A DNA stretch of 64,000 nucleotides from Chthonomonas calidirosea (GCA_945882415.1 CAMCWC010000013.1:42092-106091), one strand, 5' to 3'. Positions 1-7,948 are shown, numbered from the stretch's first letter. Numbers and translations are program-made. Notes: a model not told the origin generated them from the letters alone.

Positions 1-728
1 GACCGCTGCATGGAAAGTACGGCGGCTTCGGTAGAGATTGCGGCGCTGGCTCCCTTCGAGTCACTCAGCTGCTTTCCGGCACGAATCGCGCGCCAAGGGA
101 TGTAGTGGGCGACGAACATGCCGATCGCGCTCTCGATCTGTTCAGGAGTTGCGCCGAGAATCGCGCCGTAAGTGGCCGCCGAGGCGATTGCCCCATGGAC
201 CACGTGGTCGATCTTATAGGTCTTTAGAGAGAAGACTTCGGCAAGGCGTCCGCGAATCTCGTCGAGAAGAACCATCGCCTTCAGCGCGGTCGCACCGTCC
301 TTTCCGGCAACTTGGCATGCCGCAATGGCTACGGGATAGAAATCGTTGTGGCCAAACTCGCCCGCCACGTGGCCGAGGGAAGGGTTATAGCCAAAGTTCG
401 TGCCATTGCTGTCCCACTCTCGTGACGCGGCGGAGTTAGCGACGATGGCCTTTTCCGGCTTTACACGGACGTGGGAATTAAAGACGGTTGCCCCGGTTTC
501 GTCTGGGTAGGCAAGCGCTTCGTCGCGGAGAATGGTCGGCGCGTTCGTACCGAGGGCAAGGGCAGAAAGGCCGCAAAGCACCGCATCGGTGTGAAAGTCG
601 CGGGTTCGGTTGAGAACGGCTTCGCTCGGACCGGGTCCGAGTGAGCCGTTCATGAAATCAACCGCAAACTGCCCAATGCCAAGGGCCTGATTCGAGTTTC
701 GATCTAACTTGACCGAGTTGGATGCCAT
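1..728 (-). CDS. MmgE/PrpD family protein (partial, C-terminus outside window)
   Basis: About 242 residues are readable on the minus strand from ATG at 728 (starting MASNSVKLDRN) to the window edge. The N-terminal half has the look of the MmgE/PrpD (2-methylcitrate dehydratase-like) all-helical domain. It shows a conserved GHNDFYPVAIAAC stretch followed by the helix pair around KIDHVVHGAIASAATYGA and an ALG-type segment. The family dehydrates or isomerises small hydroxy-acids, but many members are uncharacterised, so the substrate is unknown. A TACCCT hexamer lies 6 bases upstream of the ATG with no Shine-Dalgarno, suggesting a leaderless start even though the DinB-like gene ends only 20 bases upstream. 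The catalytic C-terminal part is not visible. Confidence 0.8.
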   Translation of the reverse strand, partial: MASNSVKLDRNSNQALGIGQFAVDFMNGSLGPGPSEAVLNRTRDFHTDAVLCGLSALALGTNAPTILRDEALAYPDETGATVFNSHVRVKPEKAIVANSAASREWDSNGTNFGYNPSLGHVAGEFGHNDFYPVAIAACQVAGKDGATALKAMVLLDEIRGRLAEVFSLKTYKIDHVVHGAIASAATYGAILGATPEQIESAIGMFVAHYIPWRAIRAGKQLSDSKGASAAISTEAAVLSMQR

Positions 729-734
729 GCGGCT

Positions 735-740
735 AGGGTA
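735..740 (-). promoter_or_regulatory. Candidate -10 box, leaderless start of the PrpD-like gene
   Basis: TACCCT on the minus strand, 6 bases from the ATG at 728. No convincing -35 is seen. It is supported mainly because the same arrangement recurs at other gene starts in this window. Confidence 0.4.
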
Positions 741-748
741 CCGGCTGG

Positions 749-1207
749 CTACATCCAGTGCATTTTTGTATCGCCGTGGAGCGTTTGAATGTAATCGATT
801 TGGCCAAGGTGGTACATCGAGTGCATATCGGCAAACAGTGCCAGAGCAAACGGCGTCGTGACTTCATCGGGCAGGATGATCTCTTTCTCCGGATCCTCAA
901 GCGCCGCCGCAAGCAGGTCGTTTACCGAAGCTTCAAACTTTTCGATCGCGACTTCGCGGTTGCGCCACTCTTCTGGGGCAACGGCCCAACCGGTCCAAGG
1001 CGCGGGTGTTGGCTCTTCGCCCTTGATGCGCTGGGTCATGCGTCGGTTGACGTACTCGCATTCGTAAAGGAAGTCGTACGCCGTTCGCGTGGTCTCGTTA
1101 AACGGAGTTCCTAGTTGCTCTTCGGTGCAGGCTAGGACGTCCTTTTTGTAGAGAGCAAGGGTCTGATTCAGTTGCATCGTGAGGTGGGCTTTTAGATCAA
1201 CGGGCAT
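749..1207 (-). CDS. DinB-like family protein
   Basis: A 152-residue, probably four-helix bundle protein. The C-terminal HSMYH motif (residues 129-133), followed by LGQIDYIQTLHGD, is typical of DinB/YfiT-like proteins, where histidines bind a divalent metal. Members include thiol-dependent transferases and damage-inducible proteins, so a specific function cannot be assigned. The start at ATG 1207 lies 9 bases after the stop of the upstream SDR gene, so the two are probably co-transcribed. There is no strong Shine-Dalgarno. Confidence 0.8.
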   Translation of the reverse strand: MPVDLKAHLTMQLNQTLALYKKDVLACTEEQLGTPFNETTRTAYDFLYECEYVNRRMTQRIKGEEPTPAPWTGWAVAPEEWRNREVAIEKFEASVNDLLAAALEDPEKEIILPDEVTTPFALALFADMHSMYHLGQIDYIQTLHGDTKMHWM

Positions 1208-1216
1208 GTGATGCTT

Positions 1217-1936
1217 TTACCCTTGAATCGGATCTGACATTCCGGTGGACCCTTTATCGGGATACGCAAAGACCCGGGACATTCCGCCGTCAATGACCCA
1301 GTCCGCACCCGTGACGAACGTGGCTCGGTCGGAGCACAGGTAAACGGCGGCATGGGCGATATCTTCTGGCTTGCCGACCCTTCGGGCCGGGTGAGCCTCG
1401 TGCTCAATCAGCGCTAGCTTTTCGTGTTCGTCGGCGATGTAGCCCGGTGAGATCGCGTTAACGCGAAACCCGTAACGGTGCCCAAGCTCGACGGCAAGGG
1501 CTTGAGTCAGGCCGATTAGGCCACCTTTCGAGGCCGAATACGGCTCGTTGCGTTGGTCCGTCATCTGACTTCGGGTGCTGGCGATGTTCACGATGCTCGC
1601 TCCTGGCGCGAAGCGGGGAAGCAGGAGTTTGGTGAGTAGCCACGGTGCACGAAGGTTCACGTTCAAAATTCGGTCCCAGTCCTCCGTTGTCGTTTCTTCA
1701 ATTGGCTTATCCCAACTTGCGATGGCGGCGTTGTTGATGAGTGCATGGACCGGCTCGTCGAGAGTTTCGATGAACGACTCGATGGCGGTTGGGTCGGTCA
1801 GGTCAATTGGAACATCCGCCTCTCCGTTGAGATCTTTGCCGATGGTTTTGTAGCCAGCGGTGCGGAACTCGTCCACGAGCGAGCGGCCAATGAGCCCTTG
1901 CGATCCAGTGATGATGGCAACTTTGAGTTCTGACAT
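1217..1936 (-). CDS. Short-chain dehydrogenase/reductase (SDR)
   Basis: A 239-residue NAD(P)-dependent oxidoreductase of the classical SDR family. The N-terminal nucleotide-binding TGSQGLIG motif (a TGxxxGIG variant) is near residue 9. The NNAAIAS (NNAG-like) motif, the YSASKGG (YxxxK) catalytic pair and the ALAVELGHRYGFRVNAISPG segment are all present. An in-frame upstream extension to about 2467 is open but has no SDR similarity and overlaps the divergent gene at 2003, so ATG 1936 was chosen. The substrate is unknown. It is followed by the DinB-like and PrpD-like genes on the same strand, probably as one unit. Confidence 0.9.
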   Translation of the reverse strand: MSELKVAIITGSQGLIGRSLVDEFRTAGYKTIGKDLNGEADVPIDLTDPTAIESFIETLDEPVHALINNAAIASWDKPIEETTTEDWDRILNVNLRAPWLLTKLLLPRFAPGASIVNIASTRSQMTDQRNEPYSASKGGLIGLTQALAVELGHRYGFRVNAISPGYIADEHEKLALIEHEAHPARRVGKPEDIAHAAVYLCSDRATFVTGADWVIDGGMSRVFAYPDKGSTGMSDPIQG

Positions 1937-1990
1937 TTTGATCCCGGTACAGAGTGATACGCCGGCAAGTTTATTTGTCGCCGGTGCTTG

Positions 1991-1996
1991 TAAAGT
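1991..1996 (+). promoter_or_regulatory. Candidate -10 box, leaderless start of the sugar-isomerase-like gene
   Basis: TAAAGT with exactly 6 bases to the ATG at 2003. No Shine-Dalgarno is present and the -35 is weak. It fits the recurrent TANNNT-6-start pattern. Confidence 0.45.
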
Positions 1997-2002
1997 AGCG
2001 TT

Positions 2003-2848
2003 ATGTTCGGACCGATCAGTGTTGCTTCGTTTTCGTTCCACGGCATGGTTGCCGAAGGAACCATGGACATTTTCTCGTACTTGGAAACTTGCCGGTTTCG
2101 GTATCACCTCGATTCGGCTGACATTTGGAATGGCTTGCTCGGTCCAGATGCTGACTCGCAACTCAACACGACTCGCCTCCACAAGGTCCGAACCGCGATG
2201 GACGATCGCGGGCTGGTTTGCGTGAACTACCACGCGGACGGTTGCCATCCTTTTGAACCAGATCCCGAGGTGCGAACTCGGCACCGAGAACTTGCCGACC
2301 GGCACCTCGAAGCCGCCGCCATTTTGGGTGCGAAGACGGTCCGCATCGATCCAGGCGGAGGGAATCGGCACTGGGAAGACGAAGAGTTTGAAATCATCGC
2401 GCAGAGCTACCGTGAGTTCTGCGACTTTGCGGCGAAGGAAGGCTTCCGAGTTGGACCTGAAACCCACTGGGGCGCGGGCAACTATCCGGACAATCTCCTG
2501 CGCCTAAGCGAAGCGGTTGATTCTCCACACTTTGGCGTTCTGCTTCACGTCGGCAAAGACATTTGGAAGACCCAAGACGAGTACGACCACGCGCTCGCGC
2601 CGATTGCGATGCACACGCACATCGACCAGAAGAACTGCGAGACCCGATTGCGCGCGACGTTGGAGATTCTGCAGGCGGCCGGATACACCGGGGCGCTTGG
2701 CGTTGAGCATCACAGCGGAAAGAATGAGTTTGCGGAGGTCGAAGCGCAGATCGGCGCGGTCCGACGGGAACTTGGGCGCATGAAGCTGGAGAAGCCGGCG
2801 AAGTACGAAGGTAATCCGCTTTTGGACCCCGCGAACGAAAGCTCTTAG
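2003..2848 (+). CDS. Sugar phosphate isomerase/epimerase (xylose isomerase-like TIM barrel)
   Basis: A 281-residue protein with the hallmarks of the AP-endonuclease-2/xylose-isomerase-like TIM barrel. These are a strand with VRIDPGG near residue 113, a metal-ligand-like GPETHWG, an HTHIDQKN segment and a GALGVEHHSGKNEF strand near the C-terminus, which supply Glu/His/Asp metal ligands. The family isomerises or epimerises sugars and inositols, or dehydrates them. The substrate is unknown. It is divergent from the SDR gene, and such pairs are common in carbohydrate catabolism, but no transporter is nearby. Its stop overlaps the convergent VapC stop by 4 bases. Confidence 0.82.
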   Translation: MFGPISVASFSFHGMVAEGTMDIFSYLETCRFRYHLDSADIWNGLLGPDADSQLNTTRLHKVRTAMDDRGLVCVNYHADGCHPFEPDPEVRTRHRELADRHLEAAAILGAKTVRIDPGGGNRHWEDEEFEIIAQSYREFCDFAAKEGFRVGPETHWGAGNYPDNLLRLSEAVDSPHFGVLLHVGKDIWKTQDEYDHALAPIAMHTHIDQKNCETRLRATLEILQAAGYTGALGVEHHSGKNEFAEVEAQIGAVRRELGRMKLEKPAKYEGNPLLDPANESS

Positions 2849-3222
2849 GCGGTCGGAAGCCACGCGTGGCCGAGCAGGTTGGCATCGTTGGTGACGAGCG
2901 TTGCGCGCATCGTCACCGCGGTTGCGGCGATACATCGATCGGCCGGGTCGTGGTGGGGCAGGGCTAGGCGGCGACTGAGAACCGCCATGTCTCCAGAAAG
3001 AACCGCTTCTTGAAAGCCGGAAACCGCGATTACTTTACGGAGATCGCTTACCGTGAATCCAGAGAGCCGACCTCGTTCAAGCAGCATTTCGACTTCCCAC
3101 AAAGTGATTGCCGAGACGAACACCCTCGGGCTAGCGGCCTGGATTTGCTGTAAGCGCGAGGGGGAAAGTTGCGGGCTACCGAGGGCGTACCAGACGAGGA
3201 TGTGGGTGTCGAGAACGATCAT
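2845..3222 (-). CDS. PIN-domain ribonuclease toxin (VapC-type)
   Basis: A 125-residue PIN domain. The acidic catalytic set is visible as D5 (MIVLDTHILVW), E43 (LWEVEML), D92/D95 (HHDPADR) and D113 (TNDANL). PIN toxins are Mg-dependent RNases that block translation, often by cutting tRNA or rRNA. Its ATG overlaps the stop of the upstream antitoxin in an ATGA, the classic coupled order antitoxin-toxin. The LxxHHDPxDR form matches the VapC subgroup that pairs with Phd/YefM-like antitoxins. Confidence 0.9.
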   Translation of the reverse strand: MIVLDTHILVWYALGSPQLSPSRLQQIQAASPRVFVSAITLWEVEMLLERGRLSGFTVSDLRKVIAVSGFQEAVLSGDMAVLSRRLALPHHDPADRCIAATAVTMRATLVTNDANLLGHAWLPTA

Positions 3223-3569
3223 CGATCTTCGCTCGTTGTGCCGGGCTGAATATCAAAAGCGCGAGATTCCTCGGCTACAAAGTGGGTGTTGACCTGGGCA
3301 GCATCTGGCGCGGATGGGTAGCCGAACTGGCTATCTCCAAGGTTTTCCCAGGGGACATCGTCGATTGGAGAGATGATGTCTCCGTGGATTTTGCCGGTAG
3401 AGGCCAACAGCCCGAAACCCGCTGGAACGGCGGGAGCAGGGTTGGTTGGAGGGTGTAACTCAGCCACGACCTTGCCTCGCTTCGTGATGCGCAGAACCTG
3501 GCCGGTCTCCTGGACTCGATCTAGCAGATCAAGGCAGTGGATCTTAAATTCGGTCGCAGACACATCCAT
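3219..3569 (-). CDS. Phd/YefM-like antitoxin of a VapBC-type pair
   Basis: 116 residues from the chosen ATG at 3569. An upstream in-frame start would add six residues and overrun the candidate -10. The N-terminal half (VSATEFKIHCLDLLDRVQ, then ITKRGKVVAEL) is the Phd/YefM fold that binds operator DNA. The remaining roughly 60 residues form a longer tail than usual, including an IDDVPWENL-like patch that probably wraps the toxin. Overlap with the PIN toxin by 4 bases supports the pairing. A TACTTT box sits 6 bases before the start. Confidence 0.85.
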   Translation of the reverse strand: MDVSATEFKIHCLDLLDRVQETGQVLRITKRGKVVAELHPPTNPAPAVPAGFGLLASTGKIHGDIISPIDDVPWENLGDSQFGYPSAPDAAQVNTHFVAEESRAFDIQPGTTSEDR

Positions 3570-3575
3570 TTCTTG

Positions 3576-3581
3576 AAAGTA
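3576..3581 (-). promoter_or_regulatory. Candidate -10 box, leaderless start of the first antitoxin
   Basis: TACTTT on the minus strand, 6 bases from the ATG at 3569. No Shine-Dalgarno and no clear -35. Confidence 0.4.
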
Positions 3582-3607
3582 CCACAAGAACTGGTCATTA
3601 AGGTCCT

Positions 3608-3991
3608 TTAAGCGATTCTAATGTCAGTCTGGCGAAAATCGTTACCTGCGCAAAGTAGCGGGTAGCCGGTGCGCTTTGAGAGAGCGTAGCTAAAGCAATC
3701 GCCAAAGTTGAGCTGCGCGGGATGCCCGGTTCCCTTGCCGAACAGCCGGTACGCGACACGAGCGATTTCCGCTAGTTCTTGGTCGAAGGGCACGACTTCA
3801 AGAAACGAGATCATAGAGTCAGCGCGTTGGGTGAGGCTCGGATCTCTTCGGGCTTCGATAACTATATAGAGTTCCACCAGGGTCGGGGCAGCAATCTTCG
3901 GGGAATTTGCGTCGAGCAACTTCTCGATGAAGATACGGTGATTTGGCTCCTGAAGACAGACTGCCACGATGGCAGATGAGTCAACGATCAA
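3608..3991 (-). CDS. PIN-domain ribonuclease toxin (VapC-type), second copy
   Basis: A 127-residue PIN domain of a different VapC subgroup from its neighbour. The expected acids are present at D4 (MIVDSSAI), E40 (TLVELYIV), D98 (NFGDCFSYALSK) and D118 (GNDFRQTDI). The NFGDC(F/L)xYALxK signature is typical of VapC toxins paired with Rv0623-like VapB antitoxins. Start and antitoxin stop overlap by 4 bases. The low sequence similarity to the 2845-3222 toxin argues for two independent acquisitions rather than a recent duplication. Confidence 0.92.
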   Translation of the reverse strand: MIVDSSAIVAVCLQEPNHRIFIEKLLDANSPKIAAPTLVELYIVIEARRDPSLTQRADSMISFLEVVPFDQELAEIARVAYRLFGKGTGHPAQLNFGDCFSYALSKRTGYPLLCAGNDFRQTDIRIA

Positions 3992-4236
3992 TGCGGAAGT
4001 CCATCCTCATCGTATAGGAAGTCGGCGGCATTTGCGGCAGTGATGCCATCATCTTTGAGGGTCCCGACGAGGTTTTCCAAGGCTTGTCGGAACTCGGCTT
4101 TGCGAGTTTCTTCGCTCATCTTCGCGTCGTACTCCGTCAGCGCTTCTCGAACGACTTGCGTCATGCTGTGCCCGGTTTGGTCCGCCAATTTTCGCGCAAG
4201 GCGGTGAACCTCTTCGTCCTTGATGTTCATGCTCAT
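3988..4236 (-). CDS. VapB-type antitoxin (PSK/Rv0623-like transcription factor)
   Basis: An 82-residue protein. The N-terminal segment (MNIKDEEVHRLARKLAD, then GHSMTQVVREALTEYD) matches the VapB family with a short ribbon-helix-helix-like DNA-binding part. The acidic C-terminus (FLYDEDGLPH) is typical of the toxin-neutralising tail. The start may be ATG 4236 or ATG 4230. The first is preferred because a TAAACT box lies exactly 6 bases upstream and a perfect inverted repeat spans this region. These antitoxins normally repress their own operon. Confidence 0.9.
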   Translation of the reverse strand: MSMNIKDEEVHRLARKLADQTGHSMTQVVREALTEYDAKMSEETRKAEFRQALENLVGTLKDDGITAANAADFLYDEDGLPH

Positions 4237-4266
4237 GGTAGAAGTTTACAGGAAGAGTTCTACCAT
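4235..4266 (-). promoter_or_regulatory. VapBC promoter and candidate operator (9-bp perfect inverted repeat)
   Basis: ATGGTAGAA at 4235-4243 and its exact complement TTCTACCAT at 4258-4266 are separated by 14 bases, about two helical turns centre to centre. On the minus strand the -10-like TAAACT (4243-4248) lies between the half-sites, and one half-site includes the start of the antitoxin ATG. A bound antitoxin dimer would cover both polymerase and start-codon sites, as expected for autoregulation. Confidence 0.65.
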
Positions 4267-4294
4267 CTCTCGGGTTTGGGACAAAAGCGGTAAC

Positions 4295-4325
4295 AAAAAA
4301 GCCCCAGGTGCATTGCACCTGGGGC
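4295..4325 (-). terminator. Rho-independent terminator of ppdK
   Basis: A ten-base-pair perfect stem (GCCCCAGGTG at 4301-4310 with CACCTGGGGC at 4316-4325) with a 5-base loop. On the minus strand it is followed by a run of T (TTTTTTG). It lies 17 bases after the ppdK stop. Confidence 0.92.
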
Positions 4326-4341
4326 CAGAACGACCGCAGAC

Positions 4342-7008
4342 TTACTTGTCGGCGGCGCCCTTACCGATCGCGGCCTGAGCGGCGGCGAGGCGGGCTACTG
4401 GGACTCGGAACGGGGAGCAGCTCACGTAGTCGAGGCCGATGTTGTGGCAGAACTTGACGGATTCTGGTTCTCCGCCGTGCTCGCCGCAGATGCCGAGTTT
4501 GATATTGGGTCGAACTCGCTTGGCCTTTTCGATGGCGATCTGCATGAGCTGGCCAACGCCGCTCTGGTCGATGCTGTCGAATGGATCGCCGGGCAGGATC
4601 TTCTGCTCGACGTATGGCTTGAGGAACTTGTCCGAGTCGTCTCGGCTGAAGCCGAAGGTCATCTGGGTCAAGTCGTTCGTTCCAAAGCTGAAGAACTCGG
4701 CTTCGACCGCGATCTCATCGGCGGTGAGGGCACCGCGTGGAACTTCGATCATCGTGCCGAAGCTGTAAGGAATCTCGACGCCTTGCTCTTCGACAACCGC
4801 CTTGGCAGTCGCTTCGAGAGCGGCCTTGACGACGCGGAGCTCGTTCACGTGTCCGACGAGCGGAATCATGATTTCTGGAACGGCCTTTCCGCCGGCCTTG
4901 ATGACCCCCGCTGCGCCTTCCAAGATGGCTCGGGTCTGCATTTCTACGATCTCTGGGTAGACGATCGAGAGTCGCACACCGCGAAGTCCGAGCATCGGGT
5001 TGATCTCGTGCATCGATTCGGCAGCCTTCAGGATTCGCTCCTTGTCGCCAAGCGGCTCGCCTTTAGCGCGAAGGGTGGCTACTTCCGCAACGAGGTCCGT
5101 GAGGTGAGGGAGGAATTCGTGAAGCGGTGGGTCGATGAGTCGGATCGTCGCCGGAAGTCCGTTGAGCACTTCAAAGATTTCCTTGAAGTCCTGTCGCTGG
5201 AACTCGAGCAACTTGCCCAGGGCAACCTTTCTCGTTTCGGCGTTGTCGATGTCGAGGATCATGTCCACGACGATCGGTCGTCGATCTTCATCGAAGAACA
5301 TGTGCTCGGTTCGAGTGAGACCGATGCCTTCTGCACCGAGGTTGATCGCCTTTTGAACGTCGGCAGGAGCGTCGGCGTTGGTTCGAACCTTAAGGGTTCG
5401 GAACTCGTCGGCCCAGCCCATGAAGGTGCCGAAGTCGCCGGTCATCTTCGCGTCTTCAACCGGGACCTGACCTTCGATAACCTCACCGAGGCCACCGTTG
5501 AGCGAGATGAAGTCACCTTCTTTGATGACGCCACCGGCGTACGTGAACTGTCGGTTCTCGGCGTCAACCTTGATTTCGCCGCAACCAGCAACGGTTGGGA
5601 TTCCAAAGCCACGAGCAACCAAAGCTGCGTGGCTGGTCATGCCACCGCGCTCGGTGAGAACGCCCTGAGCGGCGAGCATTCCGGCGAGGTCGTCCGGGGA
5701 CGTATCAGCGCGAACGAGGATGACTCGCTGGCCCTGACCGCCCTTTCCGAGCTCGGCCGCGCGGGTTGCATCGAAGATAGCAATACCCGTTGCAGCACCA
5801 GGACCGGCAGGGAGACCCTTGGCGATGACGTTGTACTTGGTGCCAGGAGCGATGACGGGGAGAAGAACCTGGTTAAGAAGGTCTGGAGCCACTCGCGTGA
5901 CGGCTTCCTTCTTATCGATTCGGCCTTCGTTGACCATTTCCACCGCGATTCGAACGGCAGCAGTTCCGGTTCGCTTTCCAGATCGGCACTGCAGGATGTA
6001 CAGCTTGTTTCGCTCGATCGTGAACTCGATGTCCTGCATATCCTTGTAGTGATCTTCGAGGATCTGGCAGGTCTTTACGAACTCGGCATAGATTTCTGGG
6101 TTGACTTTGTCGAGCTCGCTGATTGGGAACGGCGTTCGAACACCGGCAACCACGTCTTCGCCCTGGGCGTTGATGAGGTATTCGCCGAAGACGACATTTT
6201 CGCCGGTCGAAGCGTTTCGGGTGAAGGCAACGCCAGTTCCGCAGTCGTCGCCCATGTTTCCGAAGACCATGGCCTGAACGTTGACGGCGGTTCCGATGGC
6301 ATCGTCAATCTTTTCTTTGCGTCGGTAAACGATGGCTCGATCGTTGTTCCAGCTTCGGAAGACGGCTTCGACGGCTTCCTTAAGCTGTTCGCGGCTGTCC
6401 TGTGGGAAGTGGCGTCCGGCGTGAGCGAAGAGGTGAGCATCGTAGTCTTTGCAGAGTTGCTCAAGATCGTCGCCGCTAACCTGAAGGTCGTCGGTCACTC
6501 CGAGCTTCGCCTTCAGATCGTAGAAGAGCTTCTCGAATCCGTGCTTGCTGATGTGGTGATCTCCCTCGGAGAAGGCCACGTCGGAAAGCATCATGATGAG
6601 GCGTCGGTAGCTGTCGTAAACGAATCGCTTATCTGCGCCAGCAGCGACCATCGCGGCTGCTACTTCGTCGTTCAGACCGAGGTTCAGAACGGTGTCCATC
6701 ATGCCGGGCATGGAGAATTTCGCACCGGATCGGACGGAGAGAAGAAGTGGGTTGGATGGATCGCCGAGCTTCTTGTTCTGAGCAGCTTCGACGTCCGCAA
6801 GCGCGGTTTCCATTTCCGCGAACAGCGCTTCTGGAAGGGTTTTTCCGGTTGCGTAGTATTCGGTGCAGACTTCGGTGGTGATGGTGAATCCAGGAGGGAC
6901 AGGAAGACCGATGTTGGTCATCTCGGCAAGGTTTGCTCCCTTGCCTCCAAGGAGATCACGCTGGCTTCGGTCGCCCTCGCGGAATAGATAAACGCGCTTG
7001 TTTGCCAT
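4342..7008 (-). CDS. ppdK: Pyruvate, phosphate dikinase
   Basis: 888 residues, the usual length. It interconverts pyruvate, ATP and phosphate with PEP, AMP and pyrophosphate in the cytoplasm. Visible parts are the N-terminal ATP-grasp domain (GGKGANLAEM at 21-30), the swivelling phosphohistidine domain with the catalytic His460 in GGMTSHAALVARG, and the C-terminal PEP/pyruvate TIM barrel (GLTRTEHMFF, SFGTNDLTQMTFGFSRDD, GICGEHGGEP). The start at ATG 7008 was chosen over an upstream in-frame start because GGAGAAC lies at good distance and MANKRVYLF is the conserved beginning. Pyrophosphate-linked glycolysis would fit with the membrane pyrophosphatase at 24-27 kb. Confidence 0.97.
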   Translation of the reverse strand: MANKRVYLFREGDRSQRDLLGGKGANLAEMTNIGLPVPPGFTITTEVCTEYYATGKTLPEALFAEMETALADVEAAQNKKLGDPSNPLLLSVRSGAKFSMPGMMDTVLNLGLNDEVAAAMVAAGADKRFVYDSYRRLIMMLSDVAFSEGDHHISKHGFEKLFYDLKAKLGVTDDLQVSGDDLEQLCKDYDAHLFAHAGRHFPQDSREQLKEAVEAVFRSWNNDRAIVYRRKEKIDDAIGTAVNVQAMVFGNMGDDCGTGVAFTRNASTGENVVFGEYLINAQGEDVVAGVRTPFPISELDKVNPEIYAEFVKTCQILEDHYKDMQDIEFTIERNKLYILQCRSGKRTGTAAVRIAVEMVNEGRIDKKEAVTRVAPDLLNQVLLPVIAPGTKYNVIAKGLPAGPGAATGIAIFDATRAAELGKGGQGQRVILVRADTSPDDLAGMLAAQGVLTERGGMTSHAALVARGFGIPTVAGCGEIKVDAENRQFTYAGGVIKEGDFISLNGGLGEVIEGQVPVEDAKMTGDFGTFMGWADEFRTLKVRTNADAPADVQKAINLGAEGIGLTRTEHMFFDEDRRPIVVDMILDIDNAETRKVALGKLLEFQRQDFKEIFEVLNGLPATIRLIDPPLHEFLPHLTDLVAEVATLRAKGEPLGDKERILKAAESMHEINPMLGLRGVRLSIVYPEIVEMQTRAILEGAAGVIKAGGKAVPEIMIPLVGHVNELRVVKAALEATAKAVVEEQGVEIPYSFGTMIEVPRGALTADEIAVEAEFFSFGTNDLTQMTFGFSRDDSDKFLKPYVEQKILPGDPFDSIDQSGVGQLMQIAIEKAKRVRPNIKLGICGEHGGEPESVKFCHNIGLDYVSCSPFRVPVARLAAAQAAIGKGAADK

Positions 7009-7106
7009 ATTTATTTTGTTCTCCGAACTTGAATGGAGGCCAATTCGCAACGTCACTGTAGCGGTTCAGCGTCCCCGGAGAGGATACCCGTGAGGCATCA
7101 TGGCAA

Positions 7107-7135
7107 CGTTCTGCCAACGAAAAGTTGGCAGAACG
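7107..7135 (-). terminator. Perfect 12-bp hairpin without a strong T-run
   Basis: CGTTCTGCCAAC (7107-7118), loop GAAAA, then its exact complement to 7135. It lies 19 bases past the stop of the minus-strand lipoprotein gene and upstream of ppdK. The T-tract on the minus strand is poor (TTGCC), so it may be a weak terminator or an mRNA 3'-end stabiliser. Confidence 0.5.
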
Positions 7136-7153
7136 GTTGGGGAAGTTACGAGT

Positions 7154-7948
7154 CTAAGGAGCCGGTGCGCCGTAGGTTTCGTTCCACGTGAATACACGTG
7201 GGGTGTTGGTCGTCGTCTTCGAAAGCACGAAGAAGTAGTGGTTTCCGTTGATGAAGTTCACTCCCGAGACGGATGCGACAACGTCAAGGGTGCCGGTTCG
7301 GGTGAAGAGAACGTTGTGGGCGCCTTCGAAGTTGGTGTTTTCCAACTTCACCTGGTCAGCCGGTCGGCTGGGGTTGTAGGTGAGAAGCGACATGATCTTC
7401 GTGGTCGCGCTAGGCGTCATCGTCGTGGAAACGTGCACGTCAAGCTGGTTCGGGAATCCGCTCAGATTGGCTGGGTTCAGCGTGTGGGCGCAGACGATCT
7501 GGTTCTTCTTGGCCTGATCGACTCGGCTAGTTTCGAACGGCAACACAACAACGCCAGCGGTGCTGTTTCCAGGACCGTAAGCAGTGATGATGTGTCGATC
7601 CGACGCGAGCTGAATGACGTCGTTGCTGAAGAAAGTGGAAGTTCCGGTCGGACTCGTGACCCGAATGTTCATCTGAGTCTGTCCACTGTAGAACTGGCTT
7701 CTAGCAGAAGGCGTGTTCTGAGCGACGTCGTTCGAAATCACAACCGAACTTGATGTCTCTAGCGCGGCGTTGTCTCGGAAGAAGTCAACCGCGCCGACGC
7801 CGTCGTGCATGGCGTTCCAAACTCGGTAGCTTCGGTTTTGGAATGGATCGGAAGCAGAGCCACTGCCACCGCCGCCGCCGGTACAGGCTAGGGCAGTAAG
7901 CGCAAAAATGCCGATGAGGCTATGGAAGGGTGAAATTTTCATGATCAT
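7154..7948 (-). CDS. Predicted lipoprotein, DUF4397-like
   Basis: 264 residues. The N-terminus has a signal peptide (hydrophobic FHSLIGIFALTALA) ending at Cys22 followed by a glycine-rich linker, consistent with a lipoprotein signal although position -3 is Ala. The mature part resembles DUF4397-type beta-sandwich proteins, with an opening RVWNAMHDGVGAVDFF strand and a later HIITAYGPG strand. The function of that family is unknown. The start could be ATG 7948 or ATG 7942 and neither has a good Shine-Dalgarno. It is an isolated gene. Family assignment is tentative; export is more secure. Confidence 0.65.
   Translation of the reverse strand: MIMKISPFHSLIGIFALTALACTGGGGGSGSASDPFQNRSYRVWNAMHDGVGAVDFFRDNAALETSSSVVISNDVAQNTPSARSQFYSGQTQMNIRVTSPTGTSTFFSNDVIQLASDRHIITAYGPGNSTAGVVVLPFETSRVDQAKKNQIVCAHTLNPANLSGFPNQLDVHVSTTMTPSATTKIMSLLTYNPSRPADQVKLENTNFEGAHNVLFTRTGTLDVVASVSGVNFINGNHYFFVLSKTTTNTPRVFTWNETYGAPAP

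Noticed and set aside
1937..2467. Upstream extension of the SDR frame
   Set aside because: No SDR similarity and it overlaps the divergent isomerase-like gene. ATG 1936 gives the standard SDR N-terminus.
4444..6987. 847-codon open frame on the plus strand
   Set aside because: It lies entirely antisense to ppdK, whose protein is unmistakable. The antisense frame is open because of third-position bias and shows no domain.
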